NCBI GenBank assembly: GCA_002748285.1
Contig: PDSA01000026.1
Span: forward strand, 152,035 to 216,034
Length of the DNA: 64,000 nucleotides
Reading direction: 5' to 3'
DNA from: Rhodobacterales bacterium
GTDB taxonomy: Bacteria; Pseudomonadota; Alphaproteobacteria; Rhodobacterales; Rhodobacteraceae
Shown here in pieces: positions 44,429-52,889 of the stretch; positions within the stretch are counted from its first letter, which is position 1; each line of letters begins with the position of its first letter. Under the pieces are notes generated by a model that saw only the letters and a program-made list of their open reading frames with translations, was not told the origin of the DNA and made no database searches. Both the position numbers and the translations under genes were made by a program.

Positions 44429-45958
44429 TTACGCCTGTGCAAACAGCCCGGTATAATCCTGACGCAGCGCGTTTTTCTGCACCTTGCCCATGGTGTTGCG
44501 CGGCAATTCGTCCAAAAAGATCACCTTTTTCGGCTGTTTGAAACGCGCCAGCCGGGGCGCGATGGCCGCCAAGATCGCGTCCTCGTCCAACACAACCCCC
44601 GGCTCGGGCACCACCACCGCCACCACGGCTTCGCCAAAATCGGGATGCGGCGCAGCGATCACCGCGCTTTCCAGAACCCCGTCCAGATCATCAATCAACA
44701 GCTCGATCTCTTTGGGATACACATTCAGCCCGCCGGTGATGATCAGATCCTTGTCCCGCCCAACGATGGTGAAATAGCCATCCGCATCCCGCCGGGCCAG
44801 ATCTCCGGTGATAAAGAACCCATCTTCACGCAACTCCTGCGCCGTTTTCTCGGGCATCTGCCAATAGCCGGCAAACACATTGGGCCCGCGCACTTCCAGA
44901 ATGCCGATCTCGCCCTCTGCCAGCTCGGCCCCGGTTTTGGGGTCGGTGATCTTGGCCTCGACCCCGGGCAAGGCAAACCCCACCGTTCCGGCACGGCGTT
45001 GCCCATCATAAGGGTTCGAGATGTTCATATTGGTCTCGGTCATGCCATAGCGTTCCAAGATCGTGTGGCCGGTGACCCGCTGCCATTGGACAAAAGTTTC
45101 GACCAATAGCGGGGCCGAGCCCGACACGAACAGCCGCATGTTTTTCGCGGCCTCCGCCAAGCCAGAGGTTTGCAGCAGGCGCACATAAAAGGTTGGCACC
45201 CCCATCATCGCCGTGGCCTGCGGCATGGCATCGCGCACTTTTTCGGCATCAAACCTAGCCATGAAAATGCAGGACGACCCCGACATCAGCACGGTATTGG
45301 TGGCCACGAACAGCCCATGGGCGTGATAGATTGGCAAAGCGTGGATCAGCACATCGCTGCGGCTGAACTGCCAGTAATCCTTGAGCATCTGCGCATTGGA
45401 CACCAAAGCGCGATGGGTCAGCATCGCCCCTTTGGAACGCCCGGTGGTGCCAGACGTATAAAGGATTGCCGCCAGATCGGTCTGATCCCGCGCCACCGCC
45501 TGGAAGCCGGGCTGCTGCTGATCGCGCGCGGCGGGCAGAGTGCCGGTTTCATCAGCGGCAATGGTCAGAATATCATCCACCCCGGCCTGAGCGGCCACCG
45601 GGCGCAGCTGCTCCAGATTGCGCGGATCACAAACCAGCAGCCGGGGCGTGGCATCGCTCAGGAAATAGCTGACTTCAGCGGCGGTATAAGCCGTGTTCAG
45701 CGGCAAAAACACCGCCCCGGCCAGCACAGCGCCGACATACAGTTCCAGCATCGCCTGCGTTTTGGGTGCCTGCACCGCCACCCGATCGCCGGGGCGCACG
45801 CCTTTGGCCACCAGCAGGGCGGCCATGCGCTCGGCATTGGCGAAAAAGGTGCCATAGCTGACATCCTGACCAGTTTGACAATTCTTCAAGAAAACCGCCT
45901 GATCATGGCCGATACTGGCACGGCGCAGCTGTTCGGCCAGATGATTGTTGTCATACAT
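44429..45958 (-). CDS. matB: malonyl-CoA synthetase family acyl-CoA ligase
   Basis: A 509-residue ANL-superfamily ligase. AAILYTSGTTGRSKGAMLTH is the AMP-binding P-loop, LERYGMTETNMNISNPYDGQ and DGFFITGDLARRDADGYFTI are the central motifs, and RNTMGKVQKNALR carries the C-terminal catalytic lysine. The residues around the active site (RYGMTET, NISNPY) are those of malonyl-CoA synthetase MatB. The ATG at 45958 has AAGGGGGG upstream. It is divergent from motB. Confidence 0.88.
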   Translation of the reverse strand: MYDNNHLAEQLRRASIGHDQAVFLKNCQTGQDVSYGTFFANAERMAALLVAKGVRPGDRVAVQAPKTQAMLELYVGAVLAGAVFLPLNTAYTAAEVSYFLSDATPRLLVCDPRNLEQLRPVAAQAGVDDILTIAADETGTLPAARDQQQPGFQAVARDQTDLAAILYTSGTTGRSKGAMLTHRALVSNAQMLKDYWQFSRSDVLIHALPIYHAHGLFVATNTVLMSGSSCIFMARFDAEKVRDAMPQATAMMGVPTFYVRLLQTSGLAEAAKNMRLFVSGSAPLLVETFVQWQRVTGHTILERYGMTETNMNISNPYDGQRRAGTVGFALPGVEAKITDPKTGAELAEGEIGILEVRGPNVFAGYWQMPEKTAQELREDGFFITGDLARRDADGYFTIVGRDKDLIITGGLNVYPKEIELLIDDLDGVLESAVIAAPHPDFGEAVVAVVVPEPGVVLDEDAILAAIAPRLARFKQPKKVIFLDELPRNTMGKVQKNALRQDYTGLFAQA

Positions 45959-46144
45959 CGCAAAGCCCCCCTTGATCGCATTGGTTCTGCAATACCCCAC
46001 GGCCGGGTCCGTTTCAAACCAAATCCCGGCCCGAGGCTGCGCACAAGTTGAACAAAGTTTTAACTCCGACAATTTTAACAATTAAGGAGCGCTTTACATT
46101 TGCCTGTTACCCCTATCCATGGGTGAATAAACAAGGTGGTGGAA

Positions 46145-46975
46145 ATGAGTGCGCAATCAAACGCGCCAGTCATTATCATCAAGCGTAAAAAGGTCGTAGG
46201 TGGCGACGGGCACCATGGGGGTGCCTGGAAAGTTGCTTATGCGGACTTTGTGACGGCCATGATGGCCTTTTTTATGCTGATGTGGCTGTTGAACGCGACA
46301 ACTGAAAGTCAACGCAAAGGCATTGCGGATTATTTCAATCCGTCCATCCCAATGTCCCGGGTCTCGGGCGGTGGCGATGGGGCGTTTGGCGGAGACAGTG
46401 TCTTTAGCGAGGAAACTCTGGCACAAAACGGCACCGGGGCCTCTATGAGCCTGCCCGCAACCGAAGGCGCGGGTGAGGATTCCAGCCACGGCATTCCCAG
46501 TGAAGATGTCGATCCGCTCTCGCAGGTGGAATCCTTGCTGACCGGCGGCGGAGGCGAAAGCATTGTGATCGACAACTCGATGAAACACGTCACCACCCGG
46601 CAGACCGATGAGGGGCTGATTATCGAAATTTTCGATCTGGACGATCAGGCACTGTTTGAAGAAGGCAGCGCCACGGCGACCCAGACCCTCAAGGACATCA
46701 GCAAGATGATTGCCGAAGCTCTGAGCGTAGTGAAAAATGATCTGGCGATCAATGGCCATACGCGCTCGCAGCCGATTGTGAAGGCGGATAATCAGGTTTG
46801 GAATCTGTCTCAGGCCCGAGCGGATCAGATGCGTTTGCTGCTGGAGGGCGAAGAGTTTGACGCCGGGCGCATTCAGCGGGTGACGGGATATGCCGACCGC
46901 AAGCACAGCGTGGATAACCCGATGTCGCAGCGCAACAACCGCATCGAGTTGATCCTGCTGAGGTCCGATATCTAG
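46145..46975 (+). CDS. motB: flagellar motor stator protein MotB
   Basis: MotB anchors the proton-driven flagellar stator to peptidoglycan. The 276-residue protein has a single membrane helix with the essential aspartate in YADFVTAMMAFFMLMWLLNA. A Gly/Ser/Glu-rich plug and linker follow, then a C-terminal OmpA-like domain (about 160-270) with INGHTRSQP, LSQARADQMR and RNNRIELIL. Upstream in-frame GTGs (46136, 46139) are possible but AAGGTGG favours the ATG. motA is not adjacent. Confidence 0.9.
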   Translation: MSAQSNAPVIIIKRKKVVGGDGHHGGAWKVAYADFVTAMMAFFMLMWLLNATTESQRKGIADYFNPSIPMSRVSGGGDGAFGGDSVFSEETLAQNGTGASMSLPATEGAGEDSSHGIPSEDVDPLSQVESLLTGGGGESIVIDNSMKHVTTRQTDEGLIIEIFDLDDQALFEEGSATATQTLKDISKMIAEALSVVKNDLAINGHTRSQPIVKADNQVWNLSQARADQMRLLLEGEEFDAGRIQRVTGYADRKHSVDNPMSQRNNRIELILLRSDI

Positions 46976-47074
46976 AGCGTTATGCGAAAAACCTGAATCA
47001 CTTAACGCTGCCTGAAATCAAAGATTTCAACGCGTTAAGCGATGCTCTATGTCTCAGGTATTTCGTCAAACGCT
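46976..47074. repeat. 99-nt imperfect palindromic element
   Basis: Directly after the motB stop lies an almost complete palindrome: AGCGTT at one end and AACGCT at the other, then GCGAAAAACCTGA against TCAGGTATTTCGTC, ATCACTTAACGC against GCGTTAAGCGAT, and a GAAATC-AAA-GATTTC centre. An extra ~10 bases occur on the right arm. It resembles interspersed palindromic repeats of alphaproteobacteria and may also end motB transcription. Confidence 0.7.
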
Positions 47075-47093
47075 ATAGGCGTCAAACGCCCCC

Positions 47094-48137
47094 TTAATAA
47101 GGCATTGGATGCGCTTTATGGGCAGCGTTGATCTCGGCCAGCACCTGATCCGACAGCGTCAGATGCACCGAACCCAGCGCCAGTTCCAGCTGCTCCATAT
47201 TACTGGCCCCGAAAATCGCCGAGGTCATGAACGGACGGCTGCGACACCAGGCCAGCGCCATCTGGCAGATGTTCAGCCCGTGATGATCGGCAATCTGCTG
47301 ATAGGCTGAAATCGCCCCCCAGACCCGCTCACTGACCCGCCCGCCCAGCCCGGGATTGACCGTGCGGCGCGATCCGGGGGGAATCAGATCGGGAGCGTAT
47401 TTGCCACTGAGCAACCCGGTGGCCAGCGGTGAAAACGCCAGCAGGCCGACATGCTCATTCACGCTCAGCTCGGCCAGATCGGTGTCAAACATCCGGCACA
47501 GCAGCGAATATTCGTTCTGAATGCTGACCATGCGCGGCCCGTAGCCCTGCTCGCTGGCCCGCAACCACATCGCCGTGCCCCAGGCGCTTTCATTTGACAG
47601 CCCGACATGGCGAATTTTGCCCGCTTCAACCTGCCGGCCCAACTCACCCAACACATCGTGAATATGCGCCATGGTGTGGGTTTTGTCCTGCTCTGAGGGG
47701 TCATATTCCCAATTCTGCCGGAACATATAAGAGCCCCGATTGGGCCAATGCAGCTGATACAGGTCGATATAATCGGTTTGCAGCCGCTTTAACGATCCGT
47801 CCACAGCTTCGGTAATGGTCTCAGACGAAATGCCACGCCCCTCCCGCACAAAGCCACCATTGGCCCCAGACACTTTGGTGGCCAAAATCAGATCAGAGCG
47901 CCGCCCGCTGCTTGCCAGCCAGTTGCCGATGATGCTCTCGGTTTTACCGACATTTTCAGCGGCCACGGGGTTGACCGGATACATTTCCGCCGTGTCCAGA
48001 AAATTCACCCCATGATCCAGCGCCATGTCAATCTGCGCATGGGCCTCTTGCTGCGTGTTCTGCGTGCCCCAAGTCATGCTGCCCAGACACAGCTCGCTCA
48101 CCATCAGGCCGGTGCGGCCCAGCTCGTTCATTTGCAT
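47094..48137 (-). CDS. aldo/keto reductase
   Basis: A 347-residue (beta/alpha)8 NADPH-dependent reductase of the Tas-like subgroup. FLDTAEMYPV holds the catalytic Asp and Tyr, ILATKVSGANGG the lysine, and LYQLHWPNRG the histidine. IFGASNMEQLELALG near the end binds NADP. Natural substrate unknown. It is divergent from the DMT permease gene. Confidence 0.9.
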   Translation of the reverse strand: MQMNELGRTGLMVSELCLGSMTWGTQNTQQEAHAQIDMALDHGVNFLDTAEMYPVNPVAAENVGKTESIIGNWLASSGRRSDLILATKVSGANGGFVREGRGISSETITEAVDGSLKRLQTDYIDLYQLHWPNRGSYMFRQNWEYDPSEQDKTHTMAHIHDVLGELGRQVEAGKIRHVGLSNESAWGTAMWLRASEQGYGPRMVSIQNEYSLLCRMFDTDLAELSVNEHVGLLAFSPLATGLLSGKYAPDLIPPGSRRTVNPGLGGRVSERVWGAISAYQQIADHHGLNICQMALAWCRSRPFMTSAIFGASNMEQLELALGSVHLTLSDQVLAEINAAHKAHPMPY

Positions 48138-48244
48138 ATGTGTTTTGTCCTAACTGATTTATTAACCCATAGCTTAGGCAAGCCGGCCCACCGAAACAAG
48201 TCACCAAACTGGACAAGCCTCGCCACAGCTGGCACTAACCGGGA

Positions 48245-49147
48245 ATGGAACCTTGGATCCCGCTCACAATCGCCGCCGCCTTTTCCCAAAACCTGCGGTT
48301 CATGCTGCAAAAACAGCTGAAATCCACCCGATTATCAGTGAGCGGCGCCACCGTGGCGCGGTTCTTTTATTCTGCCCCGCTGGTCGGACTGCTTGCGCTT
48401 GGCTATCTGCAAGCCTCCGGCCTGTCGCTGCCTGCAACCCAACCAGCGTTCTGGCTCTATGTGATCACAGGCGGGTTGGCGCAGATCGTGGGAACGCTCT
48501 GCGTGGTGGCGCTGTTTTCGCAACGCAATTTCACCGTTGGGCTGACATTCAAAAAAACCGAAGTCATTCAGGCCGCGATTTTCGGGTTTCTACTGCTGGG
48601 GGAAACGATCTCGGGCTGGGGCATGGCGGCGCTGGCCACCGGGTTCATCGGGTTGATTTTGCTGGCCGATAGCCCTCAGGCGGCGGGGCCACTATGGCAG
48701 CGGGTGGCCAACCGGGCGACGGCGATTGGCTTGCTGTCGGGAGCCGCCTTTGCGGTTTCGGCGGTGGCTTATCGGGGGGCAATGCTGGCCATGGCCTCTG
48801 AAGATACGTTTTTGCGCGCCAGCCTGACTCTGGCCGTGGTGACGGTGTTTCAAAGTGTGGTGATGCTGGTCTGGCTGCGCCTGTTCGAACCCGGAGAAAT
48901 CACCCGCCTGCTGGGAGCGTGGCGGGTGGCTGTGCTGATGGGGGTGGCCTCGTTGGTGGGCAGCCTGTGCTGGTTCAGCGCCTTTGCCCTGCAAAGCGCG
49001 GCCTATGTCAAAGGTCTGGGACAAATCGAGATCCTGTTCGGCGCGGCGGCGTCCTATTTCTGGTATAAAGAGCACAGCACATGGCGCGAAATCATCGGCA
49101 TCGCGGTGCTGATGGCCTCGGTTTTGCTGCTGATTTTGGCGGTTTAA
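48245..49147 (+). CDS. EamA/DMT family transporter
   Basis: A 300-residue membrane protein with about ten helices and the two-fold repeat of the drug/metabolite transporter superfamily. GLTFKKTEVIQAAIFGFLLL closes the first EamA repeat, and VKGLGQIEILFGAAASYFWY with KEHSTWREIIGIAVLMAS closes the second. Substrate unknown. Its stop overlaps the convergent glycosyltransferase gene by 4 bases. Confidence 0.85.
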   Translation: MEPWIPLTIAAAFSQNLRFMLQKQLKSTRLSVSGATVARFFYSAPLVGLLALGYLQASGLSLPATQPAFWLYVITGGLAQIVGTLCVVALFSQRNFTVGLTFKKTEVIQAAIFGFLLLGETISGWGMAALATGFIGLILLADSPQAAGPLWQRVANRATAIGLLSGAAFAVSAVAYRGAMLAMASEDTFLRASLTLAVVTVFQSVVMLVWLRLFEPGEITRLLGAWRVAVLMGVASLVGSLCWFSAFALQSAAYVKGLGQIEILFGAAASYFWYKEHSTWREIIGIAVLMASVLLLILAV

Positions 49148-49947
49148 ATCTGACCCGCGGTGACCTTTTGGTGGAAAGCCCCAATCGCCGGGAAATTTTG
49201 CTGCACCTGCTCCAATGGCACTTCTGGCCCATCGTCATCATGCATCCCCCGAGAATCATTGTTTTGATGCACCGTGCGGATATAGCAGCCCGACAAATCG
49301 CTGATTACCCGCGATGGTCGGCGCTGGCCGATTTTGCGGTGGCTGGTCAGAAACGGGTTCCGTCTGGTTTTGGTCGGAGCAACTAATGTCAGGCCAAGAT
49401 TGGTAAAATCGACCTGCCGCGTGATGAAATGCAGACTGTTTTCGGCAATCTTCATCGAATAGCCACGCGGGAATGAAAGAAAGGAATAATCCTCGGGGCT
49501 GGTAAAGTATGCGGCGGCATTCAGGCTCTCGCGCCGGCACAGCTCGACAAAATTCATGCTGACGGCATCATCATCATCCAGAACGACCTGCGCCGTCACC
49601 TCATCGGGCTGATCCCCGGCCATTTTGCGGACAAGGCGGCGAAAAATCCGCCCGGCATGGCCCCAGTTATTGAAATGCACCAAACAGCGGTCCGCGCCCA
49701 GAGTATCATGGCAAAGCTCGCTCAGATGTGTTTTCCACTTGTTCGGCATCCGCGTGGACGACAGCACAATCTGCTTGAAATCCGGGTCGGTCTGGGCCAC
49801 CAAAGAGGGCAGTGTGATGTTTTCAAACAAAGAAAACCGGGCTTTCAGCCGGTCCTCGTCGAACAACCCGGCCGGATCGCGGCTGGCTTCTGACCGCCAG
49901 CCGGATTTTCCAAAAAACGTAAAACGGGTTTCAAAAACAACCTTCAA
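49144..49947 (-). CDS. putative rhamnosyltransferase-family glycosyltransferase
   Basis: This 267-residue protein has RFSLFENITLPSLVAQTDPD, QIVLSSTRMP and the acidic metal site QVVLDDDDAVSMNFVE, a pattern seen in the 'putative rhamnosyl transferase' family. The protein is likely cytoplasmic and acts on a surface glycan. It stands apart from the main glycan operon at 17-24 kb. Confidence 0.72.
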   Translation of the reverse strand: MKVVFETRFTFFGKSGWRSEASRDPAGLFDEDRLKARFSLFENITLPSLVAQTDPDFKQIVLSSTRMPNKWKTHLSELCHDTLGADRCLVHFNNWGHAGRIFRRLVRKMAGDQPDEVTAQVVLDDDDAVSMNFVELCRRESLNAAAYFTSPEDYSFLSFPRGYSMKIAENSLHFITRQVDFTNLGLTLVAPTKTRRNPFLTSHRKIGQRRPSRVISDLSGCYIRTVHQNNDSRGMHDDDGPEVPLEQVQQNFPAIGAFHQKVTAGQI

Positions 49948-50061
49948 TGCACACTCCAGTCCAACTGATGGGGTGGATTTAGCAGTTAGCGTAAATTCCC
50001 GCCAAAATGAATGTCACCCTTACGGCAAAAAATCCGCAACCGAGTCCTGTGGGCAACAGAG

Positions 50062-50556
50062 CTAATGCCGTTTTCGCCCCCACCCCGTTGCCATTTTTTT
50101 CAACCGCCGGGCAAATTTGCGGCGCTGATCCGGGCTCATCTGCTGCAAACGTTCCAATAACAAGCGCTGCGCCAGATCCTGACGGCTGCGCAGCGTGTTG
50201 CGGTTGTTGTCCAGCAGGGTTTTCACCGCCTCCATATCGAAATCCTCAGCCGTCAATGCAGCCGCAAGCGCCTGATAATGGCCGCGCATTCTGCGCCATT
50301 CATCCTTGGGCGCCCCCAACTCCCGACGCATCGCTTTGCCGATGGCTTGGCGATCCTCCCGGTTTAAGGCCCGGCTGTAATGGCCGAATTTCCCGCCGGG
50401 TCCGCCCCAGTGGCCCCCACGAAACTTATGCGTAATCACCGCAGAGCCCACCGCCCCCAGCACCAGAAAATTCAGCGCCAGCGACAGGGCCAGCAAAATC
50501 TTGACCCAGCGGCGCATGGGTTTGGGGGCTGGCTTGGAGCCTTGGTTATCTGACAT
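50062..50556 (-). CDS. Spy/CpxP-like periplasmic heavy-metal-sensor family protein
   Basis: A 164-residue protein with a membrane anchor near the N-terminus (ILLALSLALNFLVLGAVGSA) followed by a long helical domain. ALNREDRQAIGKAMRRELGA and LQQMSPDQRRKFARRLKKMA resemble the LTxxQ-type repeats of the CpxP/Spy/CnrX group. It is the last gene of the sigma-factor operon and may sense or buffer envelope stress or metal ions. Basic and histidine-containing ends (GWGRKRH, HKFRGGHWGG) fit metal contact. Confidence 0.7.
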   Translation of the reverse strand: MSDNQGSKPAPKPMRRWVKILLALSLALNFLVLGAVGSAVITHKFRGGHWGGPGGKFGHYSRALNREDRQAIGKAMRRELGAPKDEWRRMRGHYQALAAALTAEDFDMEAVKTLLDNNRNTLRSRQDLAQRLLLERLQQMSPDQRRKFARRLKKMATGWGRKRH

Positions 50557-50559
50557 GGA

Positions 50560-50919
50560 TCATCCCTCCCACAATTCGGTCTCATAATCGGGCACCAGAT
50601 CGGCCAGATACGACATCTCGTCCCCGTTTAAATAGCTTTCCGCCAGCATATCCAACCCCGCTGGCTGGCTAAAGCCGATCCAGATGCCGGCCAGCGTGGC
50701 CAAAGCCACCCCCCCCGCGCCGCGCCAGCCGCCGATGATCGACCAGAACAACGCCCAATTCCCAAGCGGTTTGGGGGCCGGGCGTTGCGGAGCGGGTTGT
50801 AACGCCGCCGCATCGCCCATGATCCGCTCCATCAAATCCAGTGACGGCAGCGGCGCGGTTTGCTGCGCGGCGGCAAAGCATTCATCCACAAGCTGTTGAT
50901 CTTGATTTTCAGTCATCAT
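50560..50919 (-). CDS. small single-pass membrane protein, probable anti-sigma partner
   Basis: The 119-residue product has a cytoplasmic N-terminal helix region (QQLVDECFAAAQQTAPLPSL), a proline-rich linker, one or two membrane helices (about residues 52-85, WALFWSIIGG and GGVALATLAGIWIG) and a short acidic periplasmic tail. Its gene overlaps the sigma-factor gene by 11 bases. Position and topology suggest an anti-sigma factor. There is no zinc-binding HX3CX2C motif, so it is not a ZAS-type anti-sigma. Confidence 0.6.
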   Translation of the reverse strand: MMTENQDQQLVDECFAAAQQTAPLPSLDLMERIMGDAAALQPAPQRPAPKPLGNWALFWSIIGGWRGAGGVALATLAGIWIGFSQPAGLDMLAESYLNGDEMSYLADLVPDYETELWEG

Positions 50920-51493
50920 GAAACCCCAATTCAGCGCGTTTGGCCGCCAATGCCGCGGCCAGCGCCCGTTTGCCCCGGGCGGTCAGGCTTTCGACCGCCG
51001 CGATGCTGATTTGCAAAATCTGCGCAATCTCGGGGTTTGTCGCCCCCCGCAAATGGCGCAACACCACCGCCTGCCGTTGGCGCTCGGGCAAGGTGGCAAG
51101 CGCCTGATCCAACGCCGCAACCCGTTGGTCCTGTAGCATATTTTCGACCACTGACAGGGCTTCATCCGTTGGCTCTGCCACAGTCTCCAGCGCCACTCCG
51201 CGCCTTTTGCGCAACCGATCGGTGCACAGATTGCTGACCACCTGATAAAGCCAGGTGGTCACCTTGGCCTTGCCCGGTTGCCAATCCGGGGCGATTTTCC
51301 AAAGCCGCAACATCGCCTCTTGGGCGACATCCTCGGCCTCGGCCCGATCCCCCAGAACCCGCGCCGCATAATTCAGAACCCCCGGCGTCAGGCGCAGCAT
51401 CAAACGGCGCGCCGCCAGCTGATCGCCGCCAGCATAAAGCGCCAACAGCGCTTCATCCGGCAGATCGGTTATGCGTTCATAAGACACAGGCAT
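50909..51493 (-). CDS. ECF-family RNA polymerase sigma factor
   Basis: A 194-residue extracytoplasmic-function sigma factor. Region 2 spans about 25-95 with LGDRAEAEDVAQEAMLRLWK and TTWLYQVVSNLCTDRLRK. Region 4 has LATLPERQRQAVVLRHLRG and the helix-turn-helix EIAQILQISIAAVESLTARG. It is co-transcribed with the small membrane protein and the Spy-like gene and lies 47 bases after the EF-hand gene. Confidence 0.9.
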   Translation of the reverse strand: MPVSYERITDLPDEALLALYAGGDQLAARRLMLRLTPGVLNYAARVLGDRAEAEDVAQEAMLRLWKIAPDWQPGKAKVTTWLYQVVSNLCTDRLRKRRGVALETVAEPTDEALSVVENMLQDQRVAALDQALATLPERQRQAVVLRHLRGATNPEIAQILQISIAAVESLTARGKRALAAALAAKRAELGFHDD

Positions 51494-51540
51494 TTCCCAG
51501 TTGCGTTTACAACAGCTGGCGGATCGACACCATGTTTATG

Positions 51541-52065
51541 TCACTCGCTTGCGCCATCACAGCCATGGCGCTTCTTCCAGCCCCAGCCCTTGTGGCGCTT
51601 GCCCATCCGGGCTTGGCCATTGGCAAATTCTTCAGCAGAAACCGCACCATCCTTGTCGGCATCCAGACGCTCAAACAGCTTGTCCTGACGTTTTGAGTTG
51701 CCGAATTCTTCGGCGCTCAGCAGGCCATCCTCATTGGCGTCCTTGTCAACGATCATATGCTTGGCCCGTTTGAGCTGCTTGGCTCTGGCCCGTTTGGCAG
51801 CCTGATCGGCGATTTCTTCGGCGCTGAGCAGACCATCACCATTAACATCAGCCTCTTTGAACCGCGCCTGCTTGCGGGCGGCCATTTCGGCCTTGGTCAC
51901 TTTGCCATCCTGATTGACATCCAGCTTGTCAAAATCCATCGAAGCCGCCTTGAACGCCCCGCAACAATGGCCAAATGGCTTGGCCACCACAACGCTGGCC
52001 ACAGTTGCGCTTAAGCCAATGGCCACGATCCCCGAAATCCAATACGCTTTTTTCATCGACATCAT
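51541..52065 (-). CDS. exported EF-hand calcium-binding protein
   Basis: The 174-residue protein has a signal peptide (AYWISGIVAIGLSATVASVV) and four EF-hand loops: DVNQDGKVTKAE, DVNGDGLLSAEE, DANEDGLLSAEE and DADKDGAVSAEE. All carry the expected calcium-ligand aspartates and a terminal glutamate. It is predicted periplasmic. Being upstream of the ECF sigma operon on the same strand, it may be linked to envelope-stress sensing. Confidence 0.85.
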   Translation of the reverse strand: MMSMKKAYWISGIVAIGLSATVASVVVAKPFGHCCGAFKAASMDFDKLDVNQDGKVTKAEMAARKQARFKEADVNGDGLLSAEEIADQAAKRARAKQLKRAKHMIVDKDANEDGLLSAEEFGNSKRQDKLFERLDADKDGAVSAEEFANGQARMGKRHKGWGWKKRHGCDGASE

Positions 52066-52198
52066 CTCCTGTGTTTTGCTTTGTATGCCCCTTAAAACGG
52101 GCGGGGCCGGTATTTCTGTCGCTGAAAGTTTCAGTTTTTTGCCGCTTGGCAGGGGCGGCTTTTGCTTTTAGGCTGGCGTTTCAACGAAAGGCCGCAAG

Positions 52199-52885
52199 AT
52201 GGACAAAACCGCAATCCGCAATGCCGCCACCGTGATCATGGTGCGCGACCGACAGACAGACCCCAAGGTTTTGATGGGCCAGCGTGGCGCGGGGGCGGCG
52301 TTTATGCCGAATAAATTTGTGTTCCCCGGCGGCGCGGTGGACCGGGAGGATGCCGACATTGCTCTGGCCGCTGGCATGGCCCCGGGCTGCATCGCGCGCC
52401 TGTCGCATGAAACCGACCCGGCGCTGGTGCCGGCGCTGGCAGTGGCGGCGATCCGCGAGGTGTGGGAAGAAACCGGCCTGATTTTGGGGCAAAAAGGCGA
52501 ATGGCCCGGCACGCCCCCCGCCGATTGGGTCGGGTTTGCCCAAGAGGGCTATCTGCCCTCGGCCGAAGGGTTGCGCTTTGTGTTTCGCGCCATTACCCCG
52601 CCGGGACGACCGCGCCGGTTTGATGCCCGGTTTTTCATGGTCGATGCCGATCAGGTTTGCGGTGATCTGGATGATTTCACCCATGCTTGTGATGAGCTAT
52701 CACACCTGCAATGGATCGCGCTGGACGAGGTGCGCCATTTTGATCTGCCCTTCATCACCGAGGTGGTGATGGCCGAGGTCAGCCGCCTGATCCTATCCGG
52801 CGAAATCCCGGATCAGGTGCCGTTTTTCAGAAATGATGACGAAGAAAGCCTGTTTTTGCAGCTCAACGCCACCACCCCGGGCTGA
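52199..52885 (+). CDS. Nudix hydrolase
   Basis: A 228-residue Nudix protein. FPGGAVDREDADI precedes AAIREVWEETGLILGQKGEW, which contains the REVWEETG core. Between the glycine start and the core there is an insertion of about 40 residues, as in CoA/NADH-type Nudix relatives such as NUDT19-like proteins. Substrate not predictable. Its stop is 4 bases from the convergent pleD stop. Confidence 0.83.
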   Translation: MDKTAIRNAATVIMVRDRQTDPKVLMGQRGAGAAFMPNKFVFPGGAVDREDADIALAAGMAPGCIARLSHETDPALVPALAVAAIREVWEETGLILGQKGEWPGTPPADWVGFAQEGYLPSAEGLRFVFRAITPPGRPRRFDARFFMVDADQVCGDLDDFTHACDELSHLQWIALDEVRHFDLPFITEVVMAEVSRLILSGEIPDQVPFFRNDDEESLFLQLNATTPG

Positions 52886-52889
52886 GCCG

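Noticed and set aside
46050..46100. CtrA-type site (TTAA-N7-TTAA) before motB
   Set aside because: TTAA motifs are present but the spacing is not 7, so no full site is supported.
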